A stretch of 64,000 nt of DNA from CBDHGY01 sp965263325 (GTDB lineage: Bacteria; Pseudomonadota; Alphaproteobacteria; Caulobacterales; Hyphomonadaceae): contig CBDHGY010000002.1 in the NCBI GenBank assembly GCA_965263325.1, positions 3,038,001 through 3,102,000 on the forward strand, read 5' to 3'. Below the pieces are notes generated by a model, which was given only the letters and a program-made list of their open reading frames with translations, was not told the DNA's origin and ran no database searches. The position numbers and the translations under genes were made by a program. Shown here piece after piece: positions 41,503-50,670 of the stretch. Each line of letters begins with the position of its first letter. Position 1 is the stretch's first letter.

Positions 41503-42804
41503 TTAGTCTGCCCCCCCAAACACTCGCTGAAATATCGTTTCGATTTGAGCGAAGTGATAGTCGTAGTCGAACAAGCTATCAATTTTGTCATCAGACAAGA
41601 ATTCTCGCACGTCTTCATCCGATTTCAAAAAGTCCGCAAACGGACCTTCACCAGCCCAGGTTTTCATCGCATTGCGCTGGACGAGACGGTATCCATCTTC
41701 ACGGCTTGCACCAGCTTCAACAAGGGCAAGCAAGACGCGCTGTGAATTATGAAGTCCGCCAAGTTTCTCCATATTCCCAATCATATTCTCGGGATAAACG
41801 ACGAGGTTTTCGATAACGCCGGCCAGGCGATGGAGCGCAAAATCAAGGTGGATCGTCGTATCGGGGCCAATGCCGCGCTCCACTGAAGAATGAGATATGT
41901 CACGTTCGTGCCAAAGCGCGACGTTTTCCATTGCAGGTACAACCGCCATGCGAACCAGACGGGCAAGACCGGTGAGATTTTCTGTCAGCACGGGGTTGCG
42001 CTTATGCGGCATCGCTGAAGAGCCTTTTTGGCCTTTCGAAAAGAACTCTTCGGCTTCCAGTACTTCGGTGCGCTGCATATGCCGGATTTCGGTTGCAAGT
42101 CGCTCGATCGAGGAGGCGATGACGCCGAGGACAGCAAAATACATGGCATGGCGGTCGCGCGGGATCACCTGCGTCGAAATGGGTTCAGGGCGAAGGCCCA
42201 GTTTTTCGGCAACATGCGCTTCGACACGCGGATCAACATTCGCGAATGTGCCGACAGCGCCCGAAATTGCGCAGGTCGCCACCTCTTCTCGCGCCATTTC
42301 CAGCCGCTGCCGAGCGCGCTGAAATTCTGCATGGAAAGTCGCCAGCGTGACGCCAAAAGTGGTTGGTTCAGCGTGGATACCGTGGCTGCGACCGATTTTC
42401 GGCGTGAGTTTGTGTTCGAAAGCGCGTGTTTCCAGCGCTGCTAAAACCCTGTCGATGCCTTCAAGGAGTAGGTCGGTGGCGCGAACGAGCTGCACATTCA
42501 AACATGTGTCGAGGACATCGGAGCTGGTCATGCCCTTGTGTAGGAAGCGTGCTTCTTCGCCGACATGCTCTGCGACGTTTGTCAGGAAAGCGATGACGTC
42601 GTGTTTTACCTCGCGTTCGATTTCATCGATGCGCTCAACCTCGAACTTGCCTCTTTCTCTTACAGCTTTTGGAGCATCCTTGGGAATGACACCCAGATCT
42701 GCCATCGCTTCTGCAGCCAGTGTTTCTATTTCCAGCCAAATTCCATATTTGGACTCAGGTTCCCAGATAGCAGCCATTTCCGGGCGAGTGTAACGAAGGA
42801 TCAT
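41503..42804 (-). CDS. purB: Adenylosuccinate lyase
   Basis: Catalyses two steps of purine synthesis (SAICAR to AICAR, adenylosuccinate to AMP). 433 residues, usual length. The fumarase/ASL superfamily signature GQKGSSAMPHKRNPV is present around 263-277, with the preceding KIGRSHGIHAEPTTFG (catalytic histidine) and TSSDVLDTCLNVQL. N-terminal RPEMAAIWEPESKYGIWLEIE is typical. Like purC and purS it lies apart from other pur genes. Divergent from the repeat-protein gene. Confidence 0.97.
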   Translation of the reverse strand: MILRYTRPEMAAIWEPESKYGIWLEIETLAAEAMADLGVIPKDAPKAVRERGKFEVERIDEIEREVKHDVIAFLTNVAEHVGEEARFLHKGMTSSDVLDTCLNVQLVRATDLLLEGIDRVLAALETRAFEHKLTPKIGRSHGIHAEPTTFGVTLATFHAEFQRARQRLEMAREEVATCAISGAVGTFANVDPRVEAHVAEKLGLRPEPISTQVIPRDRHAMYFAVLGVIASSIERLATEIRHMQRTEVLEAEEFFSKGQKGSSAMPHKRNPVLTENLTGLARLVRMAVVPAMENVALWHERDISHSSVERGIGPDTTIHLDFALHRLAGVIENLVVYPENMIGNMEKLGGLHNSQRVLLALVEAGASREDGYRLVQRNAMKTWAGEGPFADFLKSDEDVREFLSDDKIDSLFDYDYHFAQIETIFQRVFGGAD

Positions 42805-43115
42805 GTTTTTTCCTCAGGAAGCGCGCAAAAACGGGGGGTAACGCGGACCAGCGATTCAGTCCAGTTTTTGTCGAGTATACACTTGGCACACCCGATCAGC
42901 ACTCGCCTAAAAAGCGAAATCGTGACATACTCCTTGCGTCAATGGAGACTCTTACTGCGCTACGTAGCTAGCCACGATTCTAGTGATAGGTTAGTTTGCG
43001 ATTCGCGCGGTCGGCGATCACGCTGAACGTGTGAGTATCTGAGGGCGTACAGGGTAGATGGACCCAACCAACCAAACAATCTCCTGCTTCCGGCAGGGCT
43101 AAGGGGAGACATTTA
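42805..43115. other. Divergent promoter region, 311 bp
   Basis: It must carry the promoters for purB (minus) and the repeat-protein gene (plus). I see no coding frame with support, no tRNA and no terminator. A short stem CTGC-TTCC-GGCAG occurs just before the GGGGAG ribosome site of the plus-strand gene; it is too weak to name. Confidence 0.5.
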
Positions 43116-44084
43116 ATGTCCAAGAAATTCGTTCTTGCAACGGCAGCAGGCCTTGCAATATCGGGCGTAGCCTTTGCGCAAGGCGCTGATTATCCACCAG
43201 AAGCAGATGCAGGTGCGTGCTTTGCGCGCGTTCTGATCCCTGAAACAACGGAAGTTGTTACGGAGCAGGTAATCGACCGCCCTGAAGCTACTGAAGTTAA
43301 TGTAATCCCGGCGCAGTATGAGACTGTTACCGAAGAAGTTCTCGTAAAAGAAGAGACAGTGGAATACCGCGTTATCCCTGCGACCTACGAAACGGTAACG
43401 ACACAGGTCCTCGTTGAGCCTGAGCGCACTGAGACGATGGTCATTCCTGCTGAGTATGAGACCTACACGGAAGAAGTTCTCGTTCGTGACGCTTATACAA
43501 CCTGGAAGCCGGGTGCTGGCCTCTTCGGCCGCGCGGCAGATCCGACCGGCGCGTCAATTGATGGTTCAGCAGTCGCAACGGGTGAACTGCTTTGTAAAGT
43601 CGTTGTGCCAGCGCAATACGACACAGTAACACGCACGCGCATCAAAACGCCTGAATCAACAGAGACCAAGATCATCCCTGCGCGATATGAGTCTGTGACA
43701 AAAGAAGTTGTCGCTCAGCCTCCGCAAGTGGTTGAGGAAGTCATCCCGGCTGTTTATGAAACCAAAACAGTTGAGCGTCTGGTTGCGCCAGCTCGCCAAG
43801 AGCAGACAATCATTCCAGCGACTTACAAAACGGTTGAAAAGCGTGTTGTGACCGGCGGCGGCGGCCTCGAATGGCGCGAAGTTCTCTGCGACACAAACAC
43901 CACAGACGCGAAAATCAAAGAAGTCCAGGCGGCTCTGACAGCAGCAGGATTCAATACACCTGCAGATGGCGATTTTGGACCATCAACGCAGCGCGCGATG
44001 GAGGCATTCCAACGCTCTAAAGGTCTTGCCACCGGCTATCTGACTGTCGACACAGTTAAGGCGCTGGGAGTGTCACCTTACTAA
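43116..44084 (+). CDS. Secreted protein with 23-residue repeats and peptidoglycan-binding domain
   Basis: 322 residues. The signal peptide ends at about 22 (SGVAFA-QG). The middle consists of seven copies of a 23-residue unit with the consensus [V/I]IPAxYETVTxEVLVxxExTET, arranged as three copies, then an insertion of ~45 residues (KPGAGLFGRAADPTG...), then four copies. The C-terminal ~65 residues are a PG_binding_1 domain: IKEVQAALTAAGFNTPADGDFGPSTQRAMEAFQ. Two cysteines near the N-terminus and in LLCKVV, with a third before the last domain. Probably a periplasmic protein fixed to peptidoglycan. Followed by a terminator, so monocistronic. Confidence 0.85.
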   Translation: MSKKFVLATAAGLAISGVAFAQGADYPPEADAGACFARVLIPETTEVVTEQVIDRPEATEVNVIPAQYETVTEEVLVKEETVEYRVIPATYETVTTQVLVEPERTETMVIPAEYETYTEEVLVRDAYTTWKPGAGLFGRAADPTGASIDGSAVATGELLCKVVVPAQYDTVTRTRIKTPESTETKIIPARYESVTKEVVAQPPQVVEEVIPAVYETKTVERLVAPARQEQTIIPATYKTVEKRVVTGGGGLEWREVLCDTNTTDAKIKEVQAALTAAGFNTPADGDFGPSTQRAMEAFQRSKGLATGYLTVDTVKALGVSPY

Positions 44085-44105
44085 GCTGACATCACAAAAA
44101 TTGTC

Positions 44106-44143
44106 GAAAGCCCTCAGCCAATTGGTTCGAGGGCTTTCTTTTT
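44106..44143 (+). terminator. Intrinsic terminator after the repeat protein
   Basis: GAAAGCCCTC (44106-44115) and GAGGGCTTTC (44129-44138) form a 10-bp stem with a 13-nt loop that itself contains CCAATTGG, followed by five T. It lies 22 bp after the stop. Confidence 0.85.
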
Positions 44144-44215
44144 GAGGTTTGTAATTGGTCTTGCAGTTTCGAGCGGGACAATCCAATTTAGCGCCTCGAA
44201 TGGAGTTCCCGCGCA

Positions 44216-46003
44216 TTGGCCAACCTTCCGGTAAAGACAGATGAAGCGCCGAAGCGACGGTCGCTTATGCGTTTGCTCAAGCAGTTTTACCTGCCGCATT
44301 GGCGTTGGTTTGCGGGAGGAACCGCATTCGCAGTTTTCACGTCTTTGGCAGCGACGTCGTACGGACTGCTCATCAAGAACGTTGGTGACAATTTGCAAGC
44401 TACTGTCGAAGGCGGCGTTCAAGGCGGAGCAGGTATCCCTGTCTGGGTGTGGTACGCGGTTGGCGGGATCGTTCTGGCAGCGATTATCCGCGCCGTTTCA
44501 CTTTATCTGATGACGATATTGAACAATACAGGCGTTCAGGAAGCGCTGATTGATGTGCAAGACGCTCAGTTTGCCGCGCTTACCGACGGTGATTTTGCGC
44601 GCGTTTCGGGCAGTGCGTCAGGCGGATTTGTGTCTCGTTTTATCAATGATGTGAGCGCCCTGAGGGATGCAGGGCTGCGCCTTGCAAACAATTTCACCAA
44701 AGGCGTTGTGACGGTGATCGCTGCGTTTTGCGGACTGCTTTATATGGATTGGCAACTAACTCTAGTCTTGCTGGTGGCCTATCCCATCGCCTTTGGGCCA
44801 GTTATTTCGCTCGGCAACCGCGTTCGAAAGCGCGCAAAAAAAGCGCAGAAACAAGTCGGTGAAGTCACATCGCTTTTGTCAGAGGGATTTCAGTCTGCGC
44901 GGATCGTCAAAGCCTATGGGCTGGAAACCTATCAAAAGGATCGCGCGAACATTGGGTTTGTAGAACGCTCTAGATTGTTTCTGAAAGTCCTAAAAGATAA
45001 AGCCGCCGTTGATCCGATTTTGGAGATTGCGGGCGGTCTTGCGATCGCCGGCATTATGGGGTTCTCCGCTTGGCGCATTGCGACTGGCGCGTCGACCTTT
45101 GGTGACTTGTTAGGATTTATTGCACTCATCGGCGTGGCCTCGCCTGAGCTCCGCGCGCTCGGCACTTTGAACGCGGTAGCTCAGGAGGGGGCAGCGGCAG
45201 CAGACCGTGTCTATGACGTGCTTGATGAGGCCCCGCGAATTGCAGATGTGCCCGGCGCTGAAACTCTGTCGGCGAATAGCGCAGCGATCGTGTTCGATGA
45301 TGTGCAGTTTGCGTATCCCGATGGCTCATCCGCGCTCAAAGGGCTGAGTTTTACGGCGGCCCCCGGAGAAACTGTTGCTTTGGTCGGACCAAGCGGTGCC
45401 GGCAAGTCGACAGTCTTCAATCTGCTTTTGAGGCTTTATGATGCGAAGACTGGCACGGTGTCGATAAATGACGCCGATATTCGTGACCTAACCGCCGTAT
45501 CGCTGCGCGCAAATATGGCGCTTGTTGCGCAGGACGCAGCACTGTTTGACGATACTATCGGAGCCAACATTGCACTCGGCAAAATTGGCGCGAGCGGGGA
45601 GGAAATTCAGGCGGCTGCCGAAGCAGCAAATGCGCATGAGTTCATTACGTCTTTGCCTGGAGAATACTCCGCACCTTCAGGTGAAATGGGAGGTAATCTT
45701 TCCGGTGGCCAAAGACAGCGCATTGCACTCGCACGAGCTATTTTGCGGGCGGCACCAATTCTGCTGCTTGATGAAGCGACATCTGCGCTTGATGCAGAAT
45801 CGGAAGCAAAAGTTCAGGCGTCACTTGATGCTTTTACGAAAGAGCGGACGACGCTTATCATCGCGCACCGCCTTTCAACGGTCCGAGCTGCTGACAAGAT
45901 AGTAGTTATTGAAAATGGGCGAGCTGTCGAACAGGGGTCGCATGAAGAACTCATGACCAAAGACGGAGCATATGCGCGTCTTGCAAAGCTGCAGCTAAGT
46001 TGA
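44216..46003 (+). CDS. MsbA-like ABC exporter (fused permease and ATPase)
   Basis: 595 residues from a TTG start, preceded by GGAG. Six transmembrane helices in the N-terminal half (about 33-310), then a nucleotide-binding domain: LVGPSGAGKSTVFNLLLRLYD (Walker A), a Q-loop in ALVAQDAALFDDTI, NLSGGQRQRIALARAIL (signature), ILLLDEATSALDAESE (Walker B) and the H-loop in LIIAHRLSTVRAADKI. Type IV exporters of the MsbA group flip lipids or lipid-linked molecules or extrude drugs; substrate unknown here. The 3' end overlaps the convergent DsbA-family gene by 9 bp. Confidence 0.93.
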   Translation: MANLPVKTDEAPKRRSLMRLLKQFYLPHWRWFAGGTAFAVFTSLAATSYGLLIKNVGDNLQATVEGGVQGGAGIPVWVWYAVGGIVLAAIIRAVSLYLMTILNNTGVQEALIDVQDAQFAALTDGDFARVSGSASGGFVSRFINDVSALRDAGLRLANNFTKGVVTVIAAFCGLLYMDWQLTLVLLVAYPIAFGPVISLGNRVRKRAKKAQKQVGEVTSLLSEGFQSARIVKAYGLETYQKDRANIGFVERSRLFLKVLKDKAAVDPILEIAGGLAIAGIMGFSAWRIATGASTFGDLLGFIALIGVASPELRALGTLNAVAQEGAAAADRVYDVLDEAPRIADVPGAETLSANSAAIVFDDVQFAYPDGSSALKGLSFTAAPGETVALVGPSGAGKSTVFNLLLRLYDAKTGTVSINDADIRDLTAVSLRANMALVAQDAALFDDTIGANIALGKIGASGEEIQAAAEAANAHEFITSLPGEYSAPSGEMGGNLSGGQRQRIALARAILRAAPILLLDEATSALDAESEAKVQASLDAFTKERTTLIIAHRLSTVRAADKIVVIENGRAVEQGSHEELMTKDGAYARLAKLQLS

Positions 46004-46675
46004 AGCGCCTGCGGCAGCTTTGGCTTGTTGGAACTGATCCCATGAATGGCGCAGGAACTTAGCAAGTCTTTCGGAACTCTCTGCTCCTTGAACAGCAATA
46101 GCGCGTCCGGCGAGAAATGTCGGAACGCCGCTGACGCCCATTTGCCGAAACTGCTCGGCCTCAGCGCGCACTTTATCGACGTCTGCATCGCCTTTGATCA
46201 GATCTGCTAACAATCCTTTATCAAGACCGATACTGGCACCGATATCGATCAGCTCATCCAGATCACCAATATCTCGGCCGTGTTCAAAATAGGCGGAAAA
46301 CAATGCTTCTTTTGCATCTAGTCCAAATCCCTGGCCTTGTGCCCAACGCACAATGCGGTGAGCATTTATTGTGTTGGGGCGGCGCGTAATCTTATCGAAA
46401 TGAAACGGAAGACCTTCTTGTCTTCCATACTCATTCAGCGCATCGCGCATGGCGTTCGCACGCTCCTTAGACTCAGGTGTGGAGAATTTCTTCGCCATAG
46501 CAGCTTTATAGTCAGCCCCCTCAGCGGGCGTGGTAGGGTCGAGTTCATATGGGCGAAAATAGAGATCTACTTCAACTTCCGGCACCATTTCGAGAGCTGC
46601 TTTCATTCGCCGAAGGCCTAGCCAGCACCAAGGGCAAACGAGATCGGAGATCATTTCAACAGGTAATTTTGACAT
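45995..46675 (-). CDS. DsbA-family oxidoreductase, FrnE-like
   Basis: 226 residues from the ATG at 46675. The active site is SDLVCPWCWLGLRR (CPWC motif at about 14-17), then the helical insert and the MGVSGVPTFLAGRAIAVQGAES cis-proline region. No signal peptide, so cytoplasmic, as for FrnE and HCCA isomerase relatives; FrnE-like proteins act in oxidative stress responses. The ribosome site is weak; an upstream ATG at 46711 gives 12 extra residues. Convergent overlap with the ABC exporter. Confidence 0.88.
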   Translation of the reverse strand: MSKLPVEMISDLVCPWCWLGLRRMKAALEMVPEVEVDLYFRPYELDPTTPAEGADYKAAMAKKFSTPESKERANAMRDALNEYGRQEGLPFHFDKITRRPNTINAHRIVRWAQGQGFGLDAKEALFSAYFEHGRDIGDLDELIDIGASIGLDKGLLADLIKGDADVDKVRAEAEQFRQMGVSGVPTFLAGRAIAVQGAESSERLAKFLRHSWDQFQQAKAAAGAST

Positions 46676-46817
46676 TAGATAACTATAGGCCTGACCCGTG
46701 ACCGGACTCAACTCATCGATTTTTTTGTGCTTCAGAAAATTGGCTGCTTTTTTGCAGCTGAGAATTTTTACAAATTGGGATGAGCTCTCAAAGTAGGTTT
46801 GTTTTCAGAGGCTAGGC

Positions 46818-47702
46818 ATGGACATCAGATATCCGGATTTATATTACGCGGCCGACGAGAAAGCCAAAAAAGCACAATCTCTTCATTTCAACTTGATTTT
46901 AGCTGAGTACTTTCTGCTAATCGGGACGGCAATCCTCGTATGGCTTGCCGATCAGTATCAGATACACCGCGGCATACTTGGGCTCGCGTTTATGTCTCTG
47001 ATCGCGATTGCTACCATCTCACATTTTCAGAAAGCGGACTCGATTTGGTATAATGCGCGAGCGTTGGCTGAATCAGTGAAAACAACGTCCTGGAAATTCA
47101 TGATGCGTGCTGATCCTTTTGAGGGAGAGGCCGATGATGCGGATGCCAGGTCGGCATTTGTCGATAAACTTCAAAGCCTGCTGCAGGGTGTCGATCCTTC
47201 TACTTTTGGGGGTGTGCAAGCCAGTCAGGATGGCGCACAAATCTCAGCTGAGATGAAATCGATCCGGGCGAAAACTGTACGCGAGCGCGCCGAGTACTAT
47301 ACGGAACATCGCATCCAAGACCAGAAAAATTGGTACATTTCGAAAGCGATCACTAATCAGAAGCTTGAGCGAAATTGGTACATCATTGTCAGCGCGATCT
47401 ACGTGATTCCATTGGTTTGCGTTGTCTTCGACAAGGTGGATTTATCTAGGCATGGCTCCCTGATTTCAATTGTCTTGTTGATAGGGTCCGGCCTGCTCGG
47501 CTGGACGAAATCAAAGCGGTACCGCGAGCTTGCGACGTCATATTCCTTGACCGCTAATGAGATTGGTCTTGTGGCAGAACTCGGCAGCGACAGTGAAGAT
47601 GAAGAAAGCTTATCAAAATTTGTTACGACCGGAGAACTCGCCTTCTCTCGCGAACATACACAGTGGATTGCTCGCCAACCGAGTCATAACTTCAAAATCT
47701 AA
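46818..47702 (+). CDS. DUF4231/SLATT-type membrane protein
   Basis: 294 residues with two hydrophobic hairpins: about 26-72 (LILAEYFLLIGTAILVWLA and ILGLAFMSLIAIATISHF) and about 190-235 (WYIIVSAIYVIPLVCVVF and LISIVLLIGSGLLGW). Each is preceded by the amphipathic, tryptophan-containing pattern of SLATT 2-TM domains (YNARALAESVKTTSWKF; YTEHRIQDQKNWYISKA). This double layout matches DUF4231 proteins that combine SLATT_3 and SLATT_1. SLATT domains were predicted as pore-forming effectors associated with nucleotide-signal immune systems, but this copy has no SMODS/cyclase or other defence gene next to it. The stop interleaves with the desaturase stop. Confidence 0.7.
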   Translation: MDIRYPDLYYAADEKAKKAQSLHFNLILAEYFLLIGTAILVWLADQYQIHRGILGLAFMSLIAIATISHFQKADSIWYNARALAESVKTTSWKFMMRADPFEGEADDADARSAFVDKLQSLLQGVDPSTFGGVQASQDGAQISAEMKSIRAKTVRERAEYYTEHRIQDQKNWYISKAITNQKLERNWYIIVSAIYVIPLVCVVFDKVDLSRHGSLISIVLLIGSGLLGWTKSKRYRELATSYSLTANEIGLVAELGSDSEDEESLSKFVTTGELAFSREHTQWIARQPSHNFKI

Positions 47703-48652
47703 GCGGGCAGATTGCCAGTCTTGCTGGCCGCCATGCCAATGACATGTCGATACCCGCGCTGTACTTCCATGCGTTTTGTGATGCCTTTTTTTTCCAAAAG
47801 GCGATGGGCTGCGCCTAATCTATAGCATGGCAAGTGCATAAACATATGATGCTCGCAGTGATAGTTCACCCAGTAAGGCGCAACGAACAGGGCCTCCAGT
47901 AGATTTATTCGCGTCGTCCGTGCATGGCGTAAAGGATCATTATGGTCCGGCACAACAGCGTGCTCCGCAATGTTCCGTATGCGCGTAATCATCATGTTCC
48001 AGGTCGCCATGGGCAATAGCCAGAGGACAAAGTATGCCCACCAATACCCGGCGAGCGAAAGAGCGACGAGCAATACCGCATTCGTGAGTAAAAATGGAAT
48101 AACAGCTTCTCTCGCTGACTGTGATCGATTTTCGCGTCCGCGTGAGCGCGAATGGCCGAAGCCCAGCGCTTTTGCAAATTGGTTCCTGCGCTGTTTCCAG
48201 AAGGTTTGGCCCGTCAAATCACGAATGATTTTTCGGCGCAGGCTCTCTTTTGTGATCGGGAAAGGTGCCGATAAAATAAGGTCGGGGTCTTCAGGTTGCT
48301 GCGTAAACTTGTGATGTTGCAAATGATAGTTGCGGTAATTGCGCAAATGACCGCCAACAGGAGCGCCCGCAAGCCAGTGACCGACAAAATCATTGATGCG
48401 TTGATTGGTTGAAAGCCCGCCATGGGCACCTTCGTGCATAATTACCGCAAGGCCCAGCTGGCGCGCGCCGACGATGGGAATCGCAAGCGGGATGAGCCAA
48501 GGCTGCCAAATCCCTGCGGCAATTGCCAACGCGATTATTCCCCAACAATGCACAATCATCCCGAGACCCATAAAGTCCGAGCGCTTGCTGAGCATTGTCC
48601 ATTCCTCTTTCGAGAACAGATCAAGCGGTCGGATGCGCGCAGCTGACGACAT
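47699..48652 (-). CDS. Fatty acid desaturase (membrane di-iron)
   Basis: 317 residues. Three histidine boxes bind the di-iron centre: HEGAH (73-77), HLQHH (110-114) and HCEHH (265-269). Four main transmembrane helices are predicted (about 30-72 and 185-217). The family introduces double bonds or hydroxyl groups in acyl chains, carotenoids or related lipids; substrate not determined. The spacing of the boxes is typical of the FA_desaturase family. Convergent with the SLATT gene, sharing CTAA, and divergent from the tandem MscS genes. Confidence 0.92.
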   Translation of the reverse strand: MSSAARIRPLDLFSKEEWTMLSKRSDFMGLGMIVHCWGIIALAIAAGIWQPWLIPLAIPIVGARQLGLAVIMHEGAHGGLSTNQRINDFVGHWLAGAPVGGHLRNYRNYHLQHHKFTQQPEDPDLILSAPFPITKESLRRKIIRDLTGQTFWKQRRNQFAKALGFGHSRSRGRENRSQSAREAVIPFLLTNAVLLVALSLAGYWWAYFVLWLLPMATWNMMITRIRNIAEHAVVPDHNDPLRHARTTRINLLEALFVAPYWVNYHCEHHMFMHLPCYRLGAAHRLLEKKGITKRMEVQRGYRHVIGMAASKTGNLPA

Positions 48653-48759
48653 GAAAAGAGTATAGTCTTTTTAAAGACAGTTCGCCAGACGTTCCGTAAC
48701 GGCGATTGGCGAATCTCTCAGCACTCGTTAGGACAAAATGCGAAAAGGACGGAGTTTTC

Positions 48760-49575
48760 ATGCCAAATCTAGAATCGATGCTCGAATGGCTGACCGATGT
48801 TGCGGTGGAATGGGCACCCAAAATTGCGCTTGCCGTCGGTATATTTGTGATAGGTCGAATGATCGTGAGGCGCCTGTCCCGAGCGACAGAATCCTCCACG
48901 AAGAAGATGCCGACGGTTGACGAAACGTTAGCGCGCTTCTTCGGTTCGGTTGTTCTTTTCATTGGGATGATCGCCGTTCTTGTGAGCGCGCTCTCTGCGA
49001 TGAATATCAATCTCGCATGGATCGGTACGATCGTTGCGGCGCTATTTGTTGCGCTCGGTTTTGCCCTTCAAGACACGCTCGGAGATTTTGCATCAGGTGT
49101 TATGATCGTTGCGTTCCGACCGTATAAAATCGGAGATGAAGTCGAGATTGGCGGTGAGCACGGTGTTGTCTCAAAATTAGGTTTGTTCACGACCCATCTC
49201 AAAACGCGTGACGGAATTGAGTTTGTCGTCGGCAACGGTGCGGTTTTTGGAAATACCATTCGTAACTTTTACGCATATGAGCAGCGCCGCCTCGATATGG
49301 ATTTCGGCGTGTCTTATGATGCTAACCTGGATGACGCGATTGCCGCGCTGTTAAAGGTTGCAGACGGCGATGACCGTATCCATGCAGAACCAGCCCCATG
49401 GGCGCACGTGACCGGGCTAGGTGACTCTTCCGTGAACTTGCAACTCAGGCTGTATTGCCATCCAGACCAGCACCGAAATATCCAAATGGATATTTCACAC
49501 CGCGTTAAAAACGAACTCGATGCTGCGGGTATCGAGATCCCGTATGAGCACGCCGTTATCATCAAGAGAGGCTAG
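48760..49575 (+). CDS. Small MscS-family channel, first of a tandem pair
   Basis: 271 residues from the ATG at 48760 (ribosome site ACGGAG). Three helices, the third being the pore helix WIGTIVAALFVALGFALQDTLGDFASGVMIVAFRPYKIGDEVEI, then the beta domain GVVSKLGLFTTHLKTRDGIEFVVGNGAVFGNTIRNFYAYEQRR and an alpha/beta C-terminus. Size is that of the minimal MscS type. The next gene, also an MscS homolog, starts 3 bp after the stop. Confidence 0.93.
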   Translation: MPNLESMLEWLTDVAVEWAPKIALAVGIFVIGRMIVRRLSRATESSTKKMPTVDETLARFFGSVVLFIGMIAVLVSALSAMNINLAWIGTIVAALFVALGFALQDTLGDFASGVMIVAFRPYKIGDEVEIGGEHGVVSKLGLFTTHLKTRDGIEFVVGNGAVFGNTIRNFYAYEQRRLDMDFGVSYDANLDDAIAALLKVADGDDRIHAEPAPWAHVTGLGDSSVNLQLRLYCHPDQHRNIQMDISHRVKNELDAAGIEIPYEHAVIIKRG

Positions 49576-49578
49576 AAA

Positions 49579-50457
49579 ATGTATTTGCTTCCATTTGCTC
49601 AGGAAATTGTGAGCGACCTTCCGCCTTTCGATATTACAAGCGCTGAATGGTGGGGTGCGATTGGTGCACGTGCACAGGATTTTGCGCTCGGCTTTGGGCC
49701 GAAAGTCATCATCGCCGGTTTGGTGCTTTGGATTGGGTCCAACATTGCTGGCCGCTTGTATCGTTTTGTGTTGAAGCGAACGGAAGAAAACAAACGGATA
49801 GACACAACGCTCGGAAGTTTCTTGTCCACAATGGTCCGTTATGCGGTGTTGATCGCAACCTTCTTGCTGGCGGTTTCGATACTCGGTGTCGAGCTTGCGT
49901 CAGTCTTTGTCATTCTATCGGCAATGACGCTTGCTGTGGGTTTGGCATTGCAGGGGTCGATGTCAAACGTCGCTGCAGGACTGCTTCTCGTGCTTACCCG
50001 GCCATACAAGATTGGTGAATATGTTGAGCTGTGTGGACAAGAGGGCCATGTAGAAGATCTCAATATCTTTACTACGACGCTGCGTACGCTCGATAACATT
50101 CAGGTGATCTTGTCGAATGGCGCTGTGCGCGGCGACACAATCCGAAATTTCTCATCGCTCGGTCAGCGGCGCGTCGATGTCGACTTCGGCATCGACTATG
50201 ATGACGATATCAACAAGGCCATTGACATCATTAAGGCGACAGCAAATCAGCACAGCCGCGTCCTGAAAAGTCCGGATGAACCGTGGGCGAAAGTTTCGTG
50301 TCTCAATGATAGCTCAGTTGATATTCAGATGCGTGTCTGGTGCAAGCCAGAAGACTACTGGGATGTGCGTTTCGATCTGATCAAGTCCGTTAAAGAAGCC
50401 TTTGATGCTGGCGGAATTTCCATACCCTATCCGCATTGTGTCGAAATCGAAAAGTAG
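49579..50457 (+). CDS. Small MscS-family channel, second of a tandem pair
   Basis: 292 residues. Three helices with pore segment SVFVILSAMTLAVGLALQGSMSNVAAGLLLVLTRPYKIGEYVEL, then EDLNIFTTTLRTLDNIQVILSNGAVRGDTIRNFSSLGQRRVDVDFGIDY. It is clearly homologous to the preceding gene but with diverged pore residues, so the two may form separate channels with different thresholds or a mixed heptamer. The stop lies in a small stem (TAGTTCG/CGAACTA, 50455-50472). Probably cotranscribed with the first. Confidence 0.92.
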   Translation: MYLLPFAQEIVSDLPPFDITSAEWWGAIGARAQDFALGFGPKVIIAGLVLWIGSNIAGRLYRFVLKRTEENKRIDTTLGSFLSTMVRYAVLIATFLLAVSILGVELASVFVILSAMTLAVGLALQGSMSNVAAGLLLVLTRPYKIGEYVELCGQEGHVEDLNIFTTTLRTLDNIQVILSNGAVRGDTIRNFSSLGQRRVDVDFGIDYDDDINKAIDIIKATANQHSRVLKSPDEPWAKVSCLNDSSVDIQMRVWCKPEDYWDVRFDLIKSVKEAFDAGGISIPYPHCVEIEK

Positions 50458-50670
50458 TTCGTGGTCGAACTAATTGACTGAATGGCAACCTAGTTCAGTA
50501 TATCGTTAACGCGGTAAGCCCTGCGGTACATAACTTTGCCAAAAATGTAAGGAACCTGTTCAGGAGAAACTGGTATAAAATTGCTTAATACGCAATTTTG
50601 CCAGAGCGTTTTGTCGGAAGATGAACCGCGCCGTGAGGCGTACGCGTTGGCTTTGAGAGAGGCTGTTTCA

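Noticed and set aside
43290..43850. Regularly spaced DNA repeats that might look like a CRISPR array
   Set aside because: The 69-bp periodicity is the codon image of a 23-residue protein repeat in an open frame with signal peptide and a known C-terminal domain.
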